DNA from: Timema cristinae
Lineage: Eukaryota > Arthropoda > Insecta > Phasmatodea > Timematidae
Assembly (NCBI GenBank): GCA_039000515.1
Contig: JBCFYV010000012.1
Span: 41,117,015 to 41,181,014, forward strand
Length of the DNA: 64,000 nucleotides
Direction: 5' to 3'
Shown: in pieces, positions 57,010 to 64,000 of the stretch
Layout: each line of letters opens with the position of its first letter
Numbering within the stretch: the stretch's first letter is position 1
Position numbers and translations under genes: made by a program
Notes under the pieces: model-generated
What the model was told of the DNA's origin: nothing
What the model saw: the letters and a program-made list of their open reading frames with translations, nothing else
Databases searched by the model: none

Positions 57010-57268
57010 TTATTTAGCACCTTGTATCACTACCCATTCAAATTAACTTCTGTACTTATGCACTATTTAGGCCCTACACTAATATGTTATGGACGAGAAA
57101 GATTAATCAAATTTAAAGGAAATGCACTCGCGCTTTATTGGCAAGAGTAGCAGACCATTTAAGGAAAAACACTCTCATTATACCCGACCAGAATTCGAGC
57201 TTCAATTTCTCCAATATCGACAGTCCAGTATATTGTGAGAGTGATGGCTTTGACCATTTTACCACGGT
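57010..57268 (-). mobile_element. SINE-A copy, diverged
   Basis: It has TTTAGCACCTTGTATCAC, GCACTCGCGCTTTATTGG, CATTATACCCGACCAGAATT and CAGTCCAGTATATTGTGAGA in reverse family order. Confidence 0.8.
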
Positions 57269-58029
57269 TTATTTTTATTAAATGAAATATTAGTAGACTC
57301 CATTTTTCAATCTGGATCTCGTTGTCTATGTAATTTCATCGAGTATGTACGGAAATATGTATTGTGAGTCACCTAAATTATAATTATTTACTATGCAGCT
57401 GCAAAATCTTCCCTCTTATCAACCTAAGGTAACGTTGCAATCATATTCAAGTTCGTTCCACCTAAAGCAATTCTGCATCATCGAATGGAAGTAATAAACA
57501 TTACAAACCCAACTAGGACGCTGCTAAACTCGTCTTAAGTGCTGGAATACATTTATTCAGTGAGGGCTTAAAAAAACTCTCACGAATCCAATTGAATAAA
57601 GAGAGGTGAGGGTGGGGGTGGATGTAACATCTATTTTATTTGTCTAATGGTTGAAATGGTACCGTGAGGGCGTCCGTCCGTCTGTTTGTCGGCCGTAGAC
57701 TGTTACGTTATGTCAAGTACTGGGGGTGGTGACGCCGAGGGATTTATAGCGTCTGGGAGCGTCGCGTTCCCTGGGATCTGTCGCAAACAAAAGGCGTCGT
57801 TATAATCTCTGTCTTATTTATACTCTGCAAAGAGTTCGTGAAGTCACGCCCTGTACAACTACAAAATAGAAATTCTAAAAAATTTATTTTAGGGCTAGTA
57901 GACGTTTGTGTTCCAAAGCAGTGGTAGATCAAGGATCAGATCTTGGCTGGGTGTGTTTTCACATTATCATTATGGATTTCCAATTTTCTCTTCAAGCTGA
58001 CGGGTGAGATTTTCATTCAAGTCTTCCCG
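57269..58029. other. unassigned tract
   Basis: No gene is seen. A GC-richer patch at 57650-57790 is unclassified. Confidence 0.35.
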
Positions 58030-58280
58030 TACTGGTGGTTAAATAATTCAAGCCATCAGACTCGCAATAAACTGGATTGCTGGGGACGAGGAGATTAAAG
58101 TTTGAATTTCGACTAGGTGAACTAGGAAAGTGGTTTTCTCTAAGTGATTTATAACTTTGATATTCCATTGTCTCTCTAAAATTTTACGCGAGTTCACGAA
58201 ATCCAAAACTTCCTATTCCTATCTCTTAGATTAAGGCATTAATATACCTTGAGTGTAACGTACGGATTAAAAAAATAAGT
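58030..58280 (+). mobile_element. SINE-A copy, degraded
   Basis: It has ACTGGTGGTTAAATAATTC, GCTGGGGACGAGGAGATTA, GTTTGAATTTCGACTAGG and GGTTTTCTCTAAGTG in family order. Confidence 0.65.
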
Positions 58281-58342
58281 TTTCACCACACCTTTATCCG
58301 TGAAAATTCCACTTTATGTTACATTTGTTAACGTCAAGGACA

Positions 58343-58594
58343 CACTTCGGTGGCCGCATGGGCAAAGTTGTCACTTTCGCAGTAAACTTTAATGCTGATT
58401 ACAGAGAGGTCAGGGTTCAAATCACGGTCGGGTGTACTGAGGGTGATTGTTCCTAAACGGCTTTACACTCTACCTTCACGCAAATACGAGTGCATTTCCT
58501 ATAAATTCAAACTTTATCATCCCCAACCCATTAGCGTAATTACCACTTATGAGTATAACCCGAACGAGTAAATAAAACACGGTGCTAAAATAAA
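58343..58594 (+). mobile_element. SINE-A copy, full length
   Basis: It has CTTCGGTGGCCGCATGGGC, GGGTTCAAATCACGGTCGGG, CTTCACGCAAATACGAG, AACCCGAACGAGTA and ACGGTGCTAAAA. Confidence 0.87.
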
Positions 58595-59402
58595 TTAACA
58601 ATGTACAACACAAGTGCTTCATGAAAATGGTAGCCTATCCTATTATTAGTTTAAGGGCTATCAATTAACACAATTTACATTTTTTAAACAAATGGTTATG
58701 TCAGAAAATGACTTACAAACCAACTTAACCTAAAATAAACCACTATACTTATTTACATAGCTTTGCGTTAAAATAAAAATATAGATTAGGCCCTAGGCCC
58801 ACTAGAAAGAGTCAATGAATAAATATTTATTATTTTATGCACCATCGGGATTGAACCAGTGTATTTGCAAATCAGTACTTTGTGTATTCATAGCCTCTCA
58901 AAGAAGGGAGGACCCGATCCTGGGCACGCGGTTTGTCTGTCAAGCTAATTCATAAATCACGTTCTTATAAAATATATGTGTTAAAAAACTTCAATGAAAA
59001 AATATATTATAATGTTTAGATTGAATACTATTGTTATTTCTCACAAGGAAATTGATGGAATAAATAGTTTCATGGGCATGGTAGTTATTCAAATTGGCAA
59101 TGAAACAACGAATAAACAATTTACTTTACCATTTTTTTCGTTGTTCTAGAAAAGGTAATTAATGGGACCAAAAGCTCTTGAAATAACAAGTCATGATTTA
59201 AGTTAATAATTAATTTGAAAAGTTTATACATATTTAATATGTTGATTTCAGTTTGAAAGAGGATAAAAAATTTACATAAAATTCTGAGAATATATCTAGC
59301 TTATTTGTTTGAGTTGTTTTTCATCTCAGTTTTAAATATAATAGCTATATATTTTTGCTATTAAAATTATTGCTAAAACGAAAATTTAAGTTGTGTGCAA
59401 AT
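58595..59402. other. unassigned AT-rich tract
   Basis: No gene is seen. GGGATTGAACCAGT at about 58848 is a possible inverted B-box of a tRNA-like relic, too weak to call. Confidence 0.4.
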
Positions 59403-59628
59403 TATCTTAATACCCATCCAGGCTACCGGCATATTTAGAATACCGAGATAGGGATGAGTACGGTAGAATTTATAATAAATGCACCCACATTTACTTGGAT
59501 AAAAAGGGTAAAAAATATATAAGAAATATCACCCTCTGTACACCCGATCAAGAATTGTAACCCAACCTTCTACATCATTAGCCAACCAAACCAGACAAGG
59601 TTGACGCCTTAGCGCACGTGCTCATCAA
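59403..59628 (-). mobile_element. SINE-A copy, degraded
   Basis: It has CTTAATACCCATCCAGGCTA, GCACCCACATTTACTTGG, CCTCTGTACACCCGATCAAG and GACGCCTTAGCGCACGTG in reverse family order. Confidence 0.7.
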
Positions 59629-59707
59629 TGTAAATCAGATTGAAATAAATCACTTGCTGACCAGCCATACATCAATTCAATGACTTGAACTAGTTTAAAA
59701 TTGAATG

Positions 59708-59900
59708 TAGTTGAAGAATGACACCTCCACACGGAATCGATTTAGATACCTTTGATTTAACGCACCAAAGCTCTACCATTGAGCTATTTAGGAATCCTCC
59801 CTTACGCCAGGTTAGTTCTCATTCATAGCTTTAGACAGTCTGTGTTGAAAGGGCAAGGGTTCAAGTCACGTGTTAAGGTGTCATTTTTCAACAAAATTTA
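59708..59900. mobile_element. inverted pair of tRNA-like SINE-F copies
   Basis: 59708-59800 reads in reverse (GAATGACACCTCCACACGG, GCTCTACCATTGAGCTATTT). About 59812-59900 reads forward (ATAGCTTTAGACAGTC, GGGTTCAAGTCACGTG, GGTGTCATTTTTCAAC). The two heads face each other. Confidence 0.55.
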
Positions 59901-59960
59901 ATACAACTAAAATTTTCACCATAATCCACTGATACATCCCTACTAAAGTGAATTTCGACT

Positions 59961-60195
59961 TTTTTTTAGTATCACGTCTTACTACCCGTTCGCGTTACAC
60001 GCATATATACTATTTACGCTGAGAGTTTTAGGGATTAAGAAGGTTATATTTAGAGGATGTTTATCCACATTTGCGTGGAGGGAGAGTGGAAAACCACCCT
60101 CAATACACCCAAATGAGATTAAAACCTTGATCTTCCCGTCATCGGATGTATAATTTACTACGAGAGTAGCACCTTAGGCCACCCAGTCACCAAAG
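59961..60195 (-). mobile_element. SINE-A copy, full length
   Basis: It has TTTTTTTAGTATCACGTC, CCACATTTGCGTGGAGGG, CCCTCAATACACCCAAATG and CACCTTAGGCCACCCAGTCA. Confidence 0.85.
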
Positions 60196-60424
60196 CGAGT
60201 TTCAACCAATTGAATTAGTTTATTAGCGAACGAACAATTTAAAAATTAGGAGAATACATCAAGATTAAAATGGACTTCATTTAAGGTTGAACGCGTTTTA
60301 TTGGACACAGTTTTAAGGCAATAAAAACTAGGGATGTGGCATTAAATAGAGTATTCCAAAAATTAATATAGCGGGAGGATGAGAAAACTACAGTAAAATT
60401 AAAATATACTATTGGAAGGTTTAT

Positions 60425-60700
60425 CTTTTTAATTTCTCATCAAGAAAGTATGGTGATCATTAAAATGATCTAGCTCAAGATTATGATGAATCTTAATGTG
60501 CCCCCGAACCTAAAAGAGTGCGTTTTACAATTTTGTTTCCTTCACGTCGGTCTATCTGATCCTGGAGCTATAGCCGAAACGGTTTGATGGATTTTGTTCA
60601 AAAATTGTGTATAGATGATATATCGTGGTACCTAAAACAATTTGTGATTTTTACCTTAGCCCTCAAACTATAAGTAGTTTACTGAAAGCTGATTTTTGAA
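60425..60700 (+). repeat. dispersed repeat family R, copy 7
   Basis: It has CAAGAAAGTATGGTGATCA, CTCAAGATTATGATGAAT, CCCCCGAACCTAAAAGAG and AAGTAGTTTACTGAAAG. Diverged. Confidence 0.65.
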
Positions 60701-60829
60701 CATTTGAAATCTTTCAAAAATAGACTTGAACGATCTCCTTCGAAATGGGTGTATGGAAAGTTTTTTTATAATGACAAATAGTTATATATATATTTCTTAA
60801 AAAAATAAATTTAAGAGTAGCTACAATAC

Positions 60830-60925
60830 GTATATACATACATACATACACACACACACATACATACACACATACACATACACACATACATACATATACA
60901 TACACACATACATACATACATACAC

Positions 60926-60956
<31 letters not shown>

Positions 60957-61010
60957 CATAAATACATACATACATACATATACATATACATACATACATA
61001 CATATACATG

Positions 61011-61042
<32 letters not shown>

Positions 61043-61085
61043 CATATACATACATACATACATACATACATACATACATACATAC
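60830..61085 (+). repeat. (TACA)n microsatellite
   Basis: About 250 bp of TACA/CACA/TATA units. On the minus strand it is (TATG)n and immediately follows the LINE C-terminus, so it may have grown from the LINE 3' tail. Met/Tyr/Val/Cys frames through it are not genes. Confidence 0.93.
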
Positions 61086-62140
61086 GTACCTAATCACGCC
61101 ATTCCCTTACGGGGTAGGCAAGTAACTGTGAATATAGCTCAAAAACAATTTCGTACTTAATCCATCCACTTTCCTATCCTTGCATACTCCCTTAGCTTCA
61201 ACAAAATCCATATACCGAGTCATACTTTATCTTTGGTTTTTAAACCTCTTTAATGTTTCTCTTTTTACCACATCCATCACAATATCTAGCCTTATATGGC
61301 TTACCCCTTCCTTTTGACCCACACATTTTACTTTCATATATTTGCTTCGTCCTTCGATCCATACACATTCTCTCACCATGGCCAAACTAACGTGAGATAC
61401 TCACATGAAACCACATTGCACACCCCAAATCTTGCATGCAGTTTTTCCACGCACCTTATCAATTAAAACTCTTCCAATAATTTTATCTGGAATAATCAAC
61501 TAGTTAACCTATAATTCTTACATTTAATCGTACTGCCTTTGAATCCATACAAAGATGATACCATTCTTCCAGTCATTAGGAAACATTCGAAATCCCAGCA
61601 CACATATTGAACAACTTAAATAATCTGGCAAGTAATTCCGCACCCCACACTTAAGCATTTCACTTTTAATCCCATCTATTCCCGCAGCTTTGCTATTCCT
61701 TAACATTTTCATATCTTTAAACACCTCCGCCTGCTTAATTCTTTCATCCCTTATAGAATTTTTCCAATTTTAGATTACTTCCTCCACATTTTCACCATTC
61801 AATTGCTCAAAATACTCTTTCCATCGCTCTCCTATACCATTTTCATCATAGATAAGCTCACCACGTTCATTCTGAATCCCAAACGAGCTCCTTACACTCT
61901 TTGTTTCGTTTTCTTTACCCACTTCTAGAACAACTTCTAATTTCCTTCAAAATTATTATGCATTCTTTCTCCTTCTTTTAAATTAGTTTTATCTTTACTC
62001 TCCTTTACTACTTTCTTTGCATTCTTATTTTTCTCTTTGTAAAGGTCCCACAACCTCTTATGTTCTGCTTCACTCTTCACAGCAATCATTCATTTGTATG
62101 CTTCTTTCTTTTCTCTCACAGCTTCTTTCACCTGTTCAGA
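61086..62140 (-). mobile_element. LINE fragment with deleted catalytic core
   Basis: Reading down the minus strand there is first a Lys/Glu-rich linker (EAVREKKEAYK, EAEHKRLWDLYKEKN; about 62130-61990). A frame-broken segment follows. Next come the RT N-terminal block SKAAGIDGIKSEMLKCG with NDWKNGIIF (61724-61524) and a block IIGRVLIDKVRGKT with VQCGF (about 61490-61410). The frame then jumps to a C-terminal tail ending near 61090. The YADD-type palm motif is absent, so an internal deletion removed it. The order fits a Jockey/CR1-like LINE, but the clade is not fixed. Several stops and frameshifts: dead copy. Confidence 0.75.
61524..61724 (-). pseudogene. LINE reverse transcriptase N-terminal block
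   Basis: A 66-codon open frame: SKAAGIDGIKSEML corresponds to the conserved KAxGxDGIxxEML block of LINE RT and WKNGIIF to the following WK.G.I block. It ends in a stop after a degraded stretch. Confidence 0.75.
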
Positions 62141-64000
62141 GTAGTTAGTTAACTGATAATATTAGGATTTTTAAATTTTCAAAATTTTTGGTTCAAAATT
62201 GATATGTGGGGATCATTTTATATGATAGGTAATAATGTCGCCACTACATTTATTTTTCTAAAATAAAATTTAACCCCAATCTCCATTTCACCAGAAAATC
62301 AGACAATACAAGACTGACACTTTATTACACTTGCTCATCACTGCTGGTAAATCGATAGTAGTTGAAATGAAGAAAACAGTTACCAATAAAATATGTAAAT
62401 TTTGTATACTAATTTAGCACTGGATATCATATACATAAACTTTAAACTATAAATAAAAAGAGATTATGAGAACAAATTTTAAGTAAATGCATAAATAATG
62501 TATTGAGACACAGTCTCACCCCGCTAATAATAGGTAGTAATACATTTGAACCAAGCGTCGTATTGCTGTGCGGTCTTTTTGTAGTCTAAATTAGAAAACA
62601 TAATGATAATAGTTACATCATTTTATCAAATTAAAAAAAATATAGCACATTTGATTTTTTTAATGGAAAAAAACAATTTCACTCATTTTAATTTAGTTGT
62701 TGTCGAGTGAAATATGCTTAAAACCTCACCTCGATTCGATTCCTACCAGTCGATGATATATAAATTTACACTTCGTTTACCCTGAAAGTCATACTTTGAG
62801 GGATTACATTACACTATGGTGTATCTTATAAGTGTAATAGCCTGCTATCTTAACGAGTAAACATTGTGTACCTTTTGCCCACTCTAACACCAAACCTATT
62901 GCTTAATAATGTTTGTAAATATACCTATAGTCTACTCTAGATGGTGTATGTGAATGTATACCTTATCTACGATAAGAGAGGTGGTAAGTGACAGCGGAAG
63001 GTTCTTTGTCACAAATATTGGCTTAAAGTCCTCATGTCAACCTATTATGAAATAACTATTGATAATAGAGTATAACTAATCAAATAATATTTATTTCAGA
63101 ATAGGTTGATATTAGTTACTTTTAACTAATGTTTGCAATAAAGCACCTTTTCCTAGCTGACACCACCTTTCCTACCCTAGATGGGGTACACCATAGCACC
63201 AACCCTGTCGGTTGATGGTATGTAAATGCCTAACACTAATGAAATACGGGAGCTGACAGTAATAGCATTTAGTACATCGTACAATGTCGCCTGTGGTAGC
63301 TTTACAAGGGGCGGTAAATGTTGAATTCTCCCTACTTCAGCGGCGCCCGCTTTATGTTCATGCGAATGAGTAATTGGTGTTCGCTGGGTAAAGCGTACTA
63401 TGTAACAGTCAAATATTTATAGAGTATCCATGGCAGGTGGGGTGCTATCTAACAGCGAGGAAAACTTACCATACACCCTTTCGCCAACCTATACTATCTG
63501 AAAGACCATATGTTAATTCGTTGTTATTTTGGCAGTCAAAACATTCACACAAACAAACCATTTGTCTTAAATTGTTAACAGTTTTTACATTATTGAAACA
63601 CGAACTTATATGAATTATTATTAGTATTATTATTGAAATACTATTATGAAAATAACCGTTTAAGGGTTTCTTTTCTTCTTCTTTTTGTGGAAGCGGTTTC
63701 TGGGGTTCTCTTAAAAATGCTTTTCAAACGAGAGCTTCTGAAATTAAGATAGCGAACAAGCCGAAACAAGGGGAGTGGGAGGTGGGGGGCTCGATGACAT
63801 AATACAAACAGTTTTCTTCGTTTTGTTCATTTGATGATTACAATATAAAAAGTTAGCAAAATCTAAGTTCAATTATTATTCAAATAAATTAAATAGAACG
63901 TGATTAGAACTATCTTATTTTATGCTGTACCTACGATTTCGAGATATTTCTTTTACACAATAAGTTCAACCTTAGTAAAATAAAGTATTAAACATTATTA
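62141..64000. other. unassigned tract to window end
   Basis: No gene or recognised repeat is seen. Short words such as CTATGGTGTA and TACACCATAG recur in both orientations at 62815-63200, possibly an eroded inverted repeat. Confidence 0.4.

Noticed and set aside
60714..61097. Met/Tyr/Val/Cys open frames of 84-127 codons
   Set aside because: They are three frames of the same (TATG)n microsatellite.
62800..63200. Inverted repeat element
   Set aside because: Only ~10-bp words match; too short and irregular to support an element.

Overview
The window is AT-rich, intron- and repeat-dominated eukaryotic DNA. The makeup (several tRNA-derived SINE families, Helitrons with a RepHel-type ORF, hAT- and pogo-like MITEs, a retroelement RNase H resembling hepadnavirus-related insect retroelements) suggests an arthropod, most likely an insect with a large genome. 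That assignment is inference, and no species is recognised. There are no bacterial operons, CRISPR arrays, rRNA genes or convincing functional tRNA genes. Most short open frames lie in repeats or simple sequence.

The one well-supported cellular coding element is a 123-bp phase 1-1 exon on the minus strand (11560-11682) with a T-rich acceptor and a GTGAGT donor. Its peptide resembles the start of a thrombospondin-N/laminin-G-like domain of a secreted protein. The last 77 bp of this exon, with its donor and adjacent intron, has been tandemly multiplied into the following intron (10649-11559), giving five extra donor copies. A second candidate exon or retrocopy lies at 4527-5125 (+). The rest is best read as intron and intergenic sequence.

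Layout. 0-10 kb: SINE-A, SINE-B and SINE-C copies, an old LINE C-terminus, a candidate ORF, a 100-bp assembly gap, repeat family R with a SINE-tail/trinucleotide insertion. 10-18 kb: the exon-tail array, further SINE-A copies, then a 44-bp minisatellite running into a strongly decayed ~37-bp satellite of about 1.2-1.3 kb. 18-27 kb: SINEs with clear target-site duplications, tandem R copies, a hAT end, and a long polypyrimidine tract with (CA)n lying between two ~250-bp direct repeats. 27.5-30.9 kb: a decayed protein-coding Helitron lacking most of Rep and all of the helicase. 31-42 kb: more SINEs, a hAT MITE nested in a SINE, a foldback, a 76-bp minisatellite and a 682-bp terminal-inverted-repeat element. 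42-51 kb: SINE relics, a Helitron 3' end, R, promoter-like GC-rich islands. 51-54 kb: a pogo/Tigger-like MITE with 26-bp perfect TIRs, then an RT/RNase H remnant with a TATA-bearing terminal region. 55-62 kb: a dense SINE-A cluster (one copy split exactly by a 437-bp Helitron), a (TACA)n microsatellite and a minus-strand LINE with its catalytic centre deleted. 62-64 kb: nothing recognisable.

SINE-A and SINE-B have different heads and bodies but share the last ~50 bp and a TAA tail, which implies mobilisation by the same LINE machinery. All SINE-B insertions examined, including two of only 44 and 63 bp, keep perfect 10-13 bp target-site duplications and look young. SINE-A copies are diverged and look old.
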